From Gentiana macrophylla (Eukaryota; Streptophyta; Magnoliopsida; Gentianales; Gentianaceae): a stretch of 64,000 nt of DNA. Positions 38,821 to 51,750 of this stretch are shown piece after piece. The translations under genes and the position numbers were made by a program. The stretch spans positions 23,077,058-23,141,057 of the forward strand of contig CM047814.1 in NCBI GenBank assembly GCA_026214975.1. Direction: 5' to 3'. The stretch's first letter is position 1. Each line of letters opens with the position of its first letter. Below the pieces are notes generated by a model that searched no databases, was not told the DNA's origin, and worked only from the letters and a program-made list of their open reading frames with translations.

Positions 38821-40729
38821 TATAACGTACATGATTTGAATGGCGCATAAAACTACTAAAGTAAATATGTAAATCCATAGTTTTATAATATAAAAAATAT
38901 ATATGTAGATCCATAGATATGAATAAAAACATAATACATTGATGTATGAATTTGTTTAAAATTAGATAATTTATACGAAAAGAATTCATTATTGTCTATT
39001 GATGGGTGATATCAATAGAAACGCGAGGTGTGTCGGTTTTATCCTTACACACTCTTACTCTTCGAGAGAGTGTAAAGCCACATCAATCCATCCATTTGCT
39101 ATTAGCTACAAAAGCATTGCTAAATAATAACTTTTGTTGAAGGAAAGATGTGTTACACAGGGCAGTCCAATGGTCCGAGGTCTGAGAACGAAATTTGAGG
39201 GAAAGACAGTTTATCATCTTGATAACAATACATTATCCGTTCTTATTTAATTGTTGTATTCAACAACGTGAAATCTTTCTAGAAAAAGGAAAGGAAAAAA
39301 CAATGTGAAATCTTCGAATTTCTAAATAAAACCCATCTTTCATGTTAGGTTTTTTTTTTTTTGTTTTTGGGTGATTGTTTTTACTTCTCCTATTATTTTT
39401 AACTTAATAATTTTTTATTTGGCTTAAAGAAAGAGAAAACCGACTTATGTCTCTAAAAAGACTTTAAAAATGCTCCAAGAAGCCTTACACCTCAGAATTT
39501 CGAGTTTTTGTGTCCAGAAGGCTTGCACAATTCAGATCATTGAGCATTGCCCTTGGAGAACCAACCCCGGGGTTTTGGTTGCTTCTGTGTGTGTTCGGTA
39601 GACTGGAGTTCGAATTTCAAAGTGGTTAAGCATCCAGATGTAGTTTCGTTCCGAGAATCCTTTTTTGAAGGTAAAAGTCTAATCTTCTCGTAAAAGTTCT
39701 CAACTCTGATCTTGATTAGGATAGAATTTCGTAGCATTCATGTTAGATTCGTTTCTTGTCGTAGATTCGCGTGGTTTCGGAAAGTAGTTGTAGTTTTCTT
39801 CATAAATTCAGCTTTGATAAAGTAATGATGCCTTCTTGTAAAAAAAAAATCCATCTTTATTTTAAAGGTTGTGTATTTTACTTATTTAATTACTGATTTA
39901 TGTTAAATTGCACAAATTTTGTCATAATTATGTGTGTATGGTAGTTGACGGGTAGTTGTGGCTCAGAAAATAGACTTGGGAGTTTGGTCAAGTTGGATCC
40001 CGATAGCACCTGTCGGAGAACCGACCCAGCTGAACCCTCAGAGCTAGGTTTTTGGTAGTTCTGTGATGTATGCAGTATCTCTAGGTACTGTATGTTTTTC
40101 TGGTAATTTTGCAGGCAACTTTATATATTTTGGTAACGAGTAGTGGAGATAGGTTGGTAGTACAGTGTTTCTATAGCCTTTGTACGATAACACAGGGTAG
40201 AAATGGCTTAAAACATGAACTTTTGTGCTCTTACCTGCTCATATATGATATTCATGGCAAGTTATTATTTATCCAACAACGTACTGAACAGAGTACCATG
40301 ATTAAATATCATGTCGAATGTATGATTAATTGTATTCGCTGTTTTTATTAAGACGATGAATCAAACGGGGTACCGTGATCTTACGTGTCACACTAGATGT
40401 ATGGCTAGCCGTATTCCCCGTGTTGCAACATGCCTTCATGCTATGAGGTAACATGTGTTGTACCCTTGACTATTTGGTTTTATTTGTTAAGACAACATGA
40501 AATACGAACAAGATAGACAGGACAAGAACATGTACATGAACATGCTAAGTAGGTTAATTAAAAAAGTGAATAAATACGACGTCTTGCTAATCATACCGTT
40601 TTCTTACGGGTGACACGGATATAAAAGGCAGCATATAAGTGTATTGTATAAAATATCAGAGGATAAAATATAAGAACAAAATTCATTACTTGCCCCACTT
40701 ATAAAGGCAAGAGTCATGAAACAAAAAAA

Positions 40730-43700
40730 TCAGGATTGGAACCACCTCCTGAGCCGCTTAGAGCTGCTTTGCTTTTCATTACTACTTGCCTGTCCAGTAT
40801 TATTACTGTGGTGTGCAAATTTGGATCTGTATTGTTCAATCAGCAAATCAAGTTTATCCGTCACTTCTCGTCCCACTGGATCTTTGTTTCTTTTTCTCTT
40901 GTTTCTCTTCTCTGTTCCTCCTCCTTTCCCTTCCTTTCGTTTTTCTGCTTGATGATTTTGCTTTTCTCCTCCTCCTTCCACATGTCCACGCTTACGAGGT
41001 GGATGTGGATCTCCTTCAACTGATTCCTTAGGTTTTTTATGGCTGCCATTCAGCTTCGTCTTCTTCTTTGATGACAACTCTTTCATCGGTGTTTTCTGGG
41101 ACAGAATGCCACCTTTTATATTGTTATTACTATTCTTTTGTTTTTTAAAAGATCCATCTTCCTCTGTCTGATGGTTACTCAATTCTGCAACATCTTCTCT
41201 GGATTTGCGCTTCTGAGACTTCTCTCTTGGACCAGAATCTAGTGTGTTTGATCTGTAAGTCTGTCGTTGTGGACCTTCAAAATTGTTGCGGGAATCCTCA
41301 TGCTGAGCTTGAAGCTTATCTTGACGATGCTTAAGAGTTTGTATGTTGTCAATAGCAAACTCCACGATTGGCCGATGCTCAGAACCAAAAGTGTCTACAG
41401 AAATCAGAGAGAGAAATTAACCAGATTAGCTTTTTTGGTCAGATATTCGCCAATTACATATTCATCAAGAAGTTTTCTCAGTTGGGGTACTCTTTAAAGA
41501 CACCAGAATTACCAGGATTATTGTTTAGGACTCTCAAAGCCACCAGTGCATGTTGATGCTCAGAGAATTCAATAAACGCCACACCACGAGCACTATTCTT
41601 TCTGACTTTCTCACCTTCCTTAGCGTCTCTCAAAATTTTAATCTGAGCGGAAGAGGAAACCATAATAAGAATGAAATGCAACAGATAAGTCATTAGGGTG
41701 AATTTGATGAGAAAATAGTATCTAACTTGTTGAATTGTAGGTCTTTGTTTCGTAGCTCGAGATATCACAGCATCAATGCAGATTTGCTTCAATTTCTTCT
41801 CAGTCATGGACTTGGGCACATTGTACATTATGAGCCGTGTCCTTGACACATGGAAGTTTGGAGATTTAAGCTTCACCGTCTTTTTCTCTTGCAACCTATA
41901 GAGTTCTTGATATGCATTAGAGATTGTTTAAAGCATCACATAAAGACAGCTTACCTTTTCTTTCAATAAAAGACTGTATACACAAGGATAACCCCACTAG
42001 ACGAGGAAAGAACACCAATAGATATGTCAACCAAGTACGAAAAATCAAAAACCGGAATACAAATACTAATATGCCAAATAAGCAAGAAGTTGCAGAACAC
42101 CAGCAGAAATATATCTACGGTGCAAATCTGCAGAAAGGTCGTTACTCAAAGTCTTGGCCGGCTGTATGGACAATTACCTTTTGCGTTTTGACATATCACT
42201 TTCTGAAACCCCTTCAGCAGCAGGTGTACCCTCTAATATGAGCCCTTCCTGAGTATAATTTAAAAAAAAAACATATCAGCTTTGCTGGGGTTAAAAGGCC
42301 AGATGCAACACTATCCAAAATTACAAATAATGTTGTTCTTGATGAGAAATATACAATTCATATCAACCTTTGCCAGGTACAGATTACGGCTGTCAACATC
42401 TTCTTTTTTGGCCTTTTCAACTTCCTTATCTTGAGCAGCTTTTCTGTTTAAAGCCTTCATGATCTTCAATTGTCTACCCTTTAAAAATATACCCAAGGCA
42501 GCATCAGCATTGGCTGCTGAAACAGCAGCATCGGCACTCTCAGCATTCTTATATTTAAGAAATCCCGTTCCCCTAGGTCGCCTGCACACAAAAGAGACTG
42601 GTTACAAAACTATACACTTAATTGATTGAAGGAATATAAGAAATGCTCCACGCTTGTCCAAATCATCCTTACTTGGTGATTTGATGTAAAACTGGAAGAA
42701 AGTAATCTACTTCACCAAACGCAGATAAGCGCTGCTTCACTTCATCGTGGGTGATATCAAAAGGGAGGTTGTTAATAAAAACTGTCCTCTGCAGCTCTTC
42801 TTCATCCTGAACTATGTTTTTATTTGTTTCTTTGCTGATCACAACATTGCTTCGTACTTCTTTAGAAACTTTAGTTGCATCGGTGGGCATAATTTGGTTC
42901 GGGTCAATGGAATTATCATCCTTTTCTTCCACGGATGGATTATTTTCTTCCTCGGATGAGTTAACATTGTTGGATGAAGCCGGCTCTTTAGAAGATGATG
43001 TCATCATGTTCTGAAGAACTTTTCTCAGTATATCTGCTTCTTCATCAAAGTTAACTTCATCATTGTTGACTTCCACTGCATCAGCATCATCCGAATTGAT
43101 ATCATCCTCGGGGTGAATCTGGGCTGTTTGATTGACTCCCACTGCACTGTCCCTTTGATCACCACTCTTCTCATATTTTTCATCATCAGAATTCTGATCT
43201 GTAATTAACAAAGGAACACAACACAGTGAAACACATACAGACTAGTGTCAAATGCACAAGCATATTAGGACCTCGTGATGAACCCACTCAGCAATGTACG
43301 ACAGAAGTCTATTTGCAGGAAACATGAGTAACTGTAGCAACAAAGGACTTGTCAGAAAATCAAGCCTTAGTGTTTATAATCAAATTGAACTATTCATTCA
43401 TCAACTGTTTCGTCTTTTTGTTCTCTACACCACAAATCGTGTACACAGGCATATTCAAGCCCAATGGAGTTCCTAACCAATCATATACCATGAAAGATGC
43501 ACCAAGAAAGGCCAGATGGAAATAAACAAAAAGAGGGAAATTTGGTGCTTGCAAGCATTCTGTTTATGCGAGGTCTGGGGAAGGTCCCGGCCATTAAGGC
43601 GCATTGCAGCATACTTACCTAATAGTTCTATAAGAAGCTGTTTAACTCATTTATCAGCAGTAAATTATTCCGTCTATCTTAATATTTCCCTTCTCATATA

Positions 43701-46700
43701 CTTAGTCTTCAGACATAGCAGAAGTTTGTTGAGGTAGACGTTCTTCTTGTCGGATTGAGCACAGGCAGTCAATTTATCTAGTAAAAAGACAAGTAATCTC
43801 CACATTTACGCCACCTTCAAATATGGATCATGCTTAACATGCTAAACAAGTTTTGGGTCATGTACTACACAACATTAGTTGTGATTATGTTATGGCTCAT
43901 GCACATTTAGCAAAAGTATTCAGGATCCAAAAAGGTGCAGGGAAAATGCTACAACCTTTTAACAAGTTAGATATTGGAGATAACAGTAAACACACCTTTA
44001 TAGGATGACACTTGCTTCTCAGAAAAGATTATTTCTACAAAACTATGATACACAAAGACTATAGTATAATAGTAATGGACCTCTAAATTGTAGTAAATGA
44101 ATTTCATATCAGAAAATACAACCAATCGACCACATTAGAAAGTTACCGTCTTCTGAACTAGCAAGAGATTGACCACCGGAGGCATACACTTTTTTTGGGA
44201 TCGCCCAATCAACAGCCATAGTTCTTTTAACAAAGTTTTTCCCATTGAACATATTAATTGCCTACACAGAAAGCAATAGTTGTCACATAAAAGAGATGAA
44301 ACAAGCATGAGAAAAAGACAACTATGAACACAATCCTGCGGAACACAAAAGCTTTATTCACCTGGATTTCTATCTTGACCCAATTCATATAAGAAGACGT
44401 TTTTTAAGCACAAAAGAATCCAAACATCACTTGCACTACAGGGCATCCAGACTCAAAAACCGACACCACTCAAAAACAAGATAGGCAGTATGCTGATGAA
44501 GGTCTTAAAACATAAGTGCATTTCACACGTCTAAGTTATCACACTACATAATGATTCATTTCAGGATCTTTATCAGGTATGTCTATTGCCTAACCCCCTT
44601 AAAATGTTCTTTTTTAAATGCCAGAAAAAGCATCGCATTTCAACAAAATTCCCAGAGTATAAGTACATCTCCAGAAGAAATGAGTATCTCACTGGGATTA
44701 CAAATTTCACATCTGTACTACTTTTGAAACCAAGATCCAGACCTTTTCAGCATCCTTCTTTGATGTGAATTTTACAAAAGCAAACCCCTTTGGTAAACTG
44801 CAAAAGGTAGAAGAAGTGAACACATTTAGAAAAATGTTTGTTTAAAAGTTCAACAGAATTGCCAGCAGATTTATGCATTGTACCCTGTCTCTGAATTCTG
44901 AGGGATAAAGACATCCCACACGAAGCCTGCAGCTGAAAACATGACCCTTATCTCATTCACTTGAGCCTGCAATTAAATAACCACCGACTCAGCTCTTCCT
45001 TTTTATGAGTGGACAAGAGTAAAATCTACATTCCTTCAATTACAAAAAATAGAAAAAGAATCCAGATCACTTTGATAATTTTACCATCATAAAATTGTGT
45101 ATAAAATAAAAGGAATAACTATCTAACAGTATAATACATGAAAATCTTGCCCAAAAAAAAAAAAAAAAAAAAGGAAAAGCAAAATATATACCTTGAAGGG
45201 GAGATTCCTGATTATAAGCTTCCACTTTTGAGTCTTTGATCCCTAGTTAATGTAATTTACATACAGAAAACTTAATCAACAACATGTCATATGTCTCTTG
45301 GGTACAACATCAATGACAAAATTAAAATACGAATACAAATGTGACATATCTATAGCTGCAAATATAAAGGCATGTGCATGTATGTATATGTTCATGTAAA
45401 CCCTACATTAAAAAAAATAGTGCGGAAATAAACAATATACAAAGTTGGGTTTATTGGTACCACCAAAGTGCTGTGGGCACCATATTTACTCAAGACACCA
45501 AATAAAACACTTAAGGCACCACACTTTTTGTAAGATTATTTTTCAAGTGGAAAACAAACGTTTCCTAAATTACAGGGACATCACCCACGATGACAATGTG
45601 GGAAACGTCAATGCCGTTGGCATTCATATATAAAATGAACGTCAATCTTCGTGACGTTCCTGTCAGATAAATTTTTAAAATGAAGTGTGCTAAAAGTGGT
45701 TGTGGTAGGATGTAGAAAGATAATTTAATAAAAATATGTGGTGCTTGAAGCACTTTAGTGGTGCCAATAGAACCCACCTATATAAATAAATAAATAATGA
45801 TAGAAGGTTAATTTTTCCACTTGCTTGGCCAATCATGCTTATTTCCAATCTCCTTTAAGCTAGAAGAAGTAAGCAAGAATCGACCTGTATAATTTTTTTC
45901 CCTGCTTCTAAGCAATGTTTGTCTAAATAGCTTTTATAAGCAGGTTTGACCAGCTTATAAGCAGTACAAAAGCCTATTAAATTTCAAACTAATCGAGAAC
46001 AAATCCAGCTGATTATTCACTCCATTCTAGTCAAAGGACAGCAAACTTGCCTCTCCTCCCAGCTGTCTTGCCCAGACAGGTCTACCATGTATTTCTTTCT
46101 GGTGTAATGTTGAAACACAATCTCGGGCTGATTTTACACTGGTATAAAGCACAGACGAAGCCTGCATCCTACATCCATCTCGAGCTAAGCCTGTAATTTT
46201 GTCAAATCAATATACTAAGCAGGGTAAAAGAAATCTGTAACTCCAACAATGTGAATAGAGACAGATGTGACAGCTATAACTTTTTTGTTCTGTTGTTGAG
46301 AAAATAAATGCATGTTTTCTAACTGTAGGAGAAATATTTTCATGATGAAAAAAGTTCGTAAAAAAACTCGGGCCTGCTGCGCACCACAACATCACAGGAA
46401 ACACAGGTAGCTCATGTAGGAAGAGTTCATAATCGCAACAGATTTGTGTGCCCATAAAGTTCTTATTCAAGGAATGGTATGTTTTAAGAGAGGTGTCAGG
46501 CTATAGATATCCGAACTGGATCGGCCATTGACCAAATAAGTACAGTGGGTGTGTCACAGATTCAATCGGCAGATTCCTTACATTAATAAGACAACATAAG
46601 TCAGCGATATAAAATATGATAATTGTGGGGGCAATAGCAATTTATAGGTTGTTATTTTTGATAAAAACAGAAGTATCATATGTTATTATCAAGACTGACG

Positions 46701-49700
46701 TTAAAGAGAATTTCAAAAATGAATTTCTTATACAACTTCTAATCACTTTTTAGCACATACATAAATTCTATTTTATAAAATTGTAACGTGTGTAATTTTC
46801 TTATACTGGAAACACGATCATTTAATGAGTTGTACATATGTCTTAACTTACAGGATAAAAAGAATTAAAAGATAACAGTCTAAAGCATTATTACGAGTAA
46901 AACCATATAAATTTGATAAAAACTATTCAATTTGAATTTATATGCAGCATATATAATAATGAACTCATGGATTAATGTCTATATGTTTTACCATGGCGCT
47001 CAAGCTCCTCGGAAGGAAGAGGGTAAGTCACAGAACATGCAGAGTCAATCTCTCTCATGCGCCGATGAACCTCATCAGCCATATCAGCAGAAACAAGACC
47101 ACCAAATATGACGGTCTTCGCAGCCCTGTTTTGAAGGGGAGAGAAGTGTAACTATAATATAATGATAATAAAATAAAGACCAACAGATGCTTGAGAGAAC
47201 AAAGTCAATGCAAACACCAAAGGCAGAAAGCTTTACCAGGTGAAGAAAACATCGAGCAACAATCTGAAGATCAAAATATAACACAACTATGAGACACCCT
47301 TTTAGAGGTAAAAGGCTGCTTCTGCAGTATGAAAAATAGAGCTGCTATTGAGGCTTTTTTTTCCTTTTTTTTTGAGGATGACGGGTAGAATGTTATTAAA
47401 CAAAACTGAAAAGATTAAAAGATTGAATGTTGAACTAGAAATAGATACACCTAACAAACTCTTAGCTGCCTCAGGCTGATTAACCACCCAAGACTCAAAC
47501 TTCAAGAACAATATTTAATTGATTGATAATCAAGAATTCATCACTGAAAACGCTATATGTAGGTATTCCTGTTACATTTTTAAGTTTTACCATTTCCTAC
47601 ATCTTACATGTATACAAACTACAAGAAACAGTCACTCCAACCACATTTCAAGGACACATAAAGTAATGACTAATGAGAAAAAGCAGAATCATTCACAAGT
47701 AAAAAAGAAAAGGTGAAACAAATGGGGAGAACAGTTCAACATAATAACTCACATAATGCCTCCATACCAGCTATATTAATATCAAACAATACAAAAATAA
47801 ATTTATATGTAGACAGGAACTGGACATTACTTTATGAACGATATGGCCGTAAAGCTCATACGGTCTATCATCGGATCCAATAAACCACATGTTTATTTGA
47901 AAGCAATATTGCTCAAGTAAAATGAAAAACAAACTGGAAAAATGACAGCAACAAACCACGATCTTGGGAAAAGATCCAGAAGAATGTAAGGGCACTATTA
48001 TCACCAATAATCTTACCAATCTAAACCCAATGGATGTTTTTAATCCCAAATTATCAAGTACATGCAGTTCTTGTTTGCATCTGCCTTACAATGACAAACT
48101 ACCATTTTACCTAAAAGCTTAAGCTGTAAAGACAAACTATAATTTATAAATGTCCCACACATGCAGGCAGACAAACAGTAACAGGGAAAAGCACTAGAGT
48201 AGCATCAATACAACGGATTTTTTTCCGTACTGCTTTTTTTTTTCCTTTTTAAACGAATGGACAACAACGAGGTTCAAACCAAAACCCTATACTTTAATAC
48301 CAAGGATAATATGCGATCGCACCTAATGCTTAAGATGTTTAGGGAGAGCTGTTGTTTATACATGCAAACATTCTAACATATAACATACAATACTTCCCTA
48401 TCTAATGCCAACATGTATCATATCCCATAAATACAAGCTCCTAAAAAACAGCAATCCAACAAAACCTAAAAGGACCAAAACTCAGGTAAGTAATGCATCA
48501 CCTTTGCTTTTCTAAAACTTTGGGTTCTTCAGTAATGCTTCGGGAAAGTGTATGTGTAGCTCCTTTCTCTAGCTTGATATGATCACCTATAGTGCTTCTC
48601 GTGATTACTAAAAACAAGATATGCAATTTAACGTGGGTGGAAAATAAATGTCAGCTGTCACATAGTTGGTCACCTGTCGGTTGAGCCTCAGGCACCTCGA
48701 CAACCTTAGCACTTTCATCAGACAAGTTAGCCTTTTGCTCCTTTTTCTGGGCTGCGGCATCATCAAAACTTTTAGGTTTTTCAGTAGCTCCTTTCTTTAG
48801 CTTGATATGATCACCTATAATGCTTCTCATGATTACTAAAAACAAAATATGCAATTAACATGGATGGAAAGTAAACGTCAACAGTCTCATAGTTGGTCAC
48901 CTGCCGGTTGAGACTTAGACGCCTTCTTCAGCTTAGCAGTTTTAACAGACAAGTTAACCTTATTCTCCTTTTTCTGGGCTGACGTGTCATCAAAACTTTT
49001 AGGTTCTTCAGTAATGCTTTGGGAAACTGTATGTTTAGCTCCTTTCTTCAGCTTGATATGCTCACCTATAGTGCTTCTCATGATTATTAAAAACAAGACA
49101 TGCAATTTAACGTGGATGGAGAGTAAATATCAGCTGCCTCAAAGTTGGTCACCTGTCGGTTGAGATTTAGGAGCCTTCACAAGCTTAGCAGTTTCAACAG
49201 ACAAGTTAACCTTTTCCTCCTTTGTCGGGGCTGCGGCATCATCAAAACTGTCTCCTAAATGCAAGAATACAGATCATTTTTTCAGTTTTCTGCATAACTA
49301 TCATATTGCAAAGCACATGCATCTATACATACATGTATATATTAACCCAAAGGAAGAAACATAAGGCAAAACGTCATAGAGAACTTTATATTGAGGCAAC
49401 CTTGATTTTCCTTCGGTCGACGTTGATCAAGAGGAGTACGCTGCAAAGCATGTTTAACTTGAATTGTTCTACTTCCAACACTACAGCCGTTTTTCAGTTC
49501 AATAGCACGGTCTGCATCTTCAACCGATGCACTGGAAATGCATGCAAAGCAGGTATGAATACAAATCAAACCAAGGAACATATTGAACTATCCTAGTACT
49601 TAAAAGCGATTATAATGAGCCAACAAACAATGATTAAATACCGGAAATCAAATAAATTTTCATGCCTTGAAGCCTGACTAATAATAGGATAAGTGGTTTG

Positions 49701-50561
49701 TACACAAGGCAAATGATAGATCCTCACATTGACTTAAGAGGAAGTCCTACCCTATGCTATATAATGAACTGTTAGATGTATGACACGGGTAAAATGAAGA
49801 ATTGATACATTTAACAGATTTGTGCAATTAAAGACTCCGAGTAAGGATTTCCCCAACTCCAAGCTAGTGCAAACACACACAAAAAAAAAAAAAAAAAAAC
49901 AAAAACAAAAACAAAAACAAAAACAAAAGAAAACACAAAACGCATTCAAAGTAAGAAGATTTTGAACTTACAATTGAACGAAACCAAATCCTTTGTGCTC
50001 GTTAGAACCTGACACGTTACAGACAGGTATTAGGAATCAAGATTCTAACTTCGTTTGAACCAAAATCAGTTAAAGATTTAGACAAGCCAAACAGATTAGT
50101 TCAGAAAGCAAGCTAAGCTCTAACAACTTTAACGTGAACGTGAACAATCACATCTGAGCTGTAACAACCTACTCTAATTTCAGTCACTGCCAATTCCAAA
50201 AATAAATATTTAACCTGTAGAAAGCTACAAACGAAAATAGGATTTGAAATCAATATGGAAACGGAAAAAAATTTATTCCGGACTTATAATAGGCTGTTAC
50301 CCTTTTTAGTCACCAGGAAGCACCTCCTTATTGGTCCGACTTCACTGAAAGCCTCTTCCAGCTGTCATATTCAACACCAGAACTTGAGAGAAAATTACAT
50401 TAAGGAAAAAGAAAAGGGAGAGACAGGGAGAAAAATGTTTCATTCAAATACAAGGCTGAACAGAGTGCCTGAGTGTTAGTCAACGAGTACGGCAAGCCAG
50501 TGACGAAGACAGTGGAAGAAGAATGCTGGCTATCTCTGCCGCCGCCGCCGGTGACCTTCAT
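40730..50561 (-). CDS. RBM28/Nop4-like nucleolar RNA-binding protein, four RRMs (20 exons, 1055 aa)
   Basis: Exons (minus strand) are 50469-50561, 50301-50361, 49972-50008, 49401-49531, 49153-49254, 48901-49065, 48674-48814, 48502-48586, 46992-47125, 46051-46190, 45192-45242, 44884-44966, 44743-44797, 44147-44261, 42673-43198, 42368-42581, 42178-42248, 41727-41895, 41513-41642 and 40730-41394. The frame is unbroken. RRM1 (exons 1-4) has TVFVTGLP and KGFGFVQF; RRM2 (11-14) has LIIRNLPF and KGFAFVKF; RRM3 (15-16) has TVFINNLPFD and RGTGFLKY; RRM4 (18-20) has LIMYNVPK and RGVAFIEF. An acidic stretch precedes RRM3 and a basic Lys-rich tail ends in KRLRRWFQS. Yeast Nop4 and human RBM28 act in 60S ribosome assembly; the Arabidopsis homologue is about 1000 aa. 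Introns 1 and 10 seem to start with GC. The RRM1-RRM2 linker has duplicated exons. Confidence 0.9.
45446..45776. mobile_element. 331-bp MITE in intron 10 of the RBM28-like gene
   Basis: The left end TGGGTTTATTGGTACCACCA and the complement of the right end TGGGTTCTATTGGCACCACT are inverted repeats followed by AAGTGCT on both sides. The interior repeats GGCACCA and GGTGCC. Similar GGTGCC-rich stretches occur at 15570-15690 and 54680-54715, hinting at a dispersed family. It has no protein-coding role. Confidence 0.7.
48225..48357 (-). mobile_element. SINE-like insertion in intron 8 of the RBM28-like gene
   Basis: On the minus strand a box A-like TTAGGTGCGATCGCATATTA is followed by a box B-like GGTTTGAACCTC and ends in an A-rich tail (T-run at 48232-48250 on the plus strand). 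The order fits a tRNA-derived SINE. Source-tRNA identity was not established. Confidence 0.45.
48502..49254 (-). repeat. Tandem cassette exons 5-8 in the RBM28-like gene
   Basis: Exons 6, 7 and 8 start at 49065, 48814 and 48586 with near-identical codons for GEHIKLKKGA, GDHIKLKKGA and GDHIKLEKGA, and exons 5 to 7 end with QPTG, QPAG and QPTG at the same splice context. The upstream intron ends also match (GAAGCACTATAG). All enter in phase 1, and exons 5-7 also end in phase 1, so any can be skipped or repeated without a frameshift. The units encode a Lys/Ser/Glu-rich linker (SFDD.AAQKKE, KVNLSV.TAKL) between RRM1 and RRM2. Confidence 0.85.
49878..49935. repeat. A-rich / (CAAAAA)n microsatellite
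   Basis: A run of A is followed by about five CAAAAA units, in intron 3 of the RBM28-like gene. It is likely length-polymorphic. Confidence 0.8.
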
Positions 50562-51289
50562 GTTTTTGTTTCCCCGCCTTCACCAGAGGGTTTGCCCAGC
50601 TGAAGCGAAAGGATTTTCTTTCCTTTTTCTGAGTAAGAAAATTTTATTTATTTATTTTTTCAAAAGTTTTTTAATATGATTTAAACAATAAATTAAGATA
50701 TATTTCCCAAGGGTTTTGAGTGTCGTACCAGTTTTATAGTTTCGGTCTACAAATTTTGGGCTGAGACAGATTGGATTTTTTTTTACTGTAGGAAGGTATA
50801 AGACAAAAAGATATAAAATGGAGAAAAAAAAGCGAAAAAAAAATAATAATGTAGAAGACAAAACGGCTCATTTCTACGTGTGTTCATTACATTTGGTTGT
50901 AGCAACGTGTAGTAACATCTGTGACTTTATCTCTCGACTCACTATCTTTTTTCTCATCGTTTTCCTCATTTTAGATCAAAAACGGTCATTTACAACCTTT
51001 AACTTTTTTTTTTTTTTTTCTTTCAACAAAATTTGGGCTTTGACTTAATGGACTTCATTCTCTTCTAAAGAAAAATTAGTTTTTATTGACAATCGTTTTT
51101 CGATCACAATTGCTAAAAATCATGATTATTTTTTTCCCTGAGCATTTATGAGCATCACATCAAATTATGTGAATATCTTTTCACACAAATTTTTATCTTA
51201 CTGTATGAAATTTTTTTTTTTCAATTTCGCTTTATATTTTTTTATTTTACGCGTGTTCATTCTCGACAAAAGTTTGGTGAGAATATTAC
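50562..51289. other. RBM28-like upstream region
   Basis: The start-proximal part should contain the promoter and 5' leader. A TTTGGGCTGAG near 50756 contains the site II core TGGGCT (plus strand), common in ribosome-biogenesis promoters, but this is weak. The rest is AT-rich with T-runs and no gene. Confidence 0.35.
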
Positions 51290-51750
51290 ACATTATCCAT
51301 AATCAAATATGGTCGAATATACATGTTGAGAAATTCACACTGGTTGATTCGACCATATTTTAAATAGAATGTTTGAAGTTTTCCAAACTCATACATAGTC
51401 GAGCATCCTTCCGACCAATATTGAGTCCGAATACTCTACACATTCGCACTATAATTGGGTCGAGATAACAACAACAATATAAGAAAGCACCACTATTGAT
51501 TCTCGATGAATTTGATTGAGAATATTAAAAGTTTTTTGTACTCAATTTTAGTCAGAATGTCTTTCTGACCGGTATTGAGTATGAAAAACATTCAAAATTC
51601 TGACTAGAATAAAATCAATATAATGATCGTATTCTGACTCAAATTGGGTCAGAATGACTGCTGTGTGAATTGACCATAAATTGGCCAGAATAGTATATAT
51701 TTTCCGGACTCATTTACGGTCAGAATGGCAGGCGTGTGGAATATCCAAAC
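51290..51750. repeat. Degenerate array of TCAGAATG / TTGGGTCAGAAT motifs
   Basis: Variants of TTGAGT..GAATAC, GGTCAGAATG and CATTCTGAC recur on both strands at 20-60 bp intervals. Dense short subterminal repeats on both strands are typical of CACTA-type transposon ends. No CACTA terminus or transposase was found, so this is only a possible fragment. Confidence 0.4.

Larger units (their letters stand above)
36876..40580. repeat. Tandem segmental duplication, copy B
   Basis: This is the second copy of the segment described at 29200-36480, in the same orientation. It carries the second RBR gene and lacks the hAT element, but has its own copy of the 1546-1724 repeat family at 38697-38820. Boundaries are approximate. 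Confidence 0.8.
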
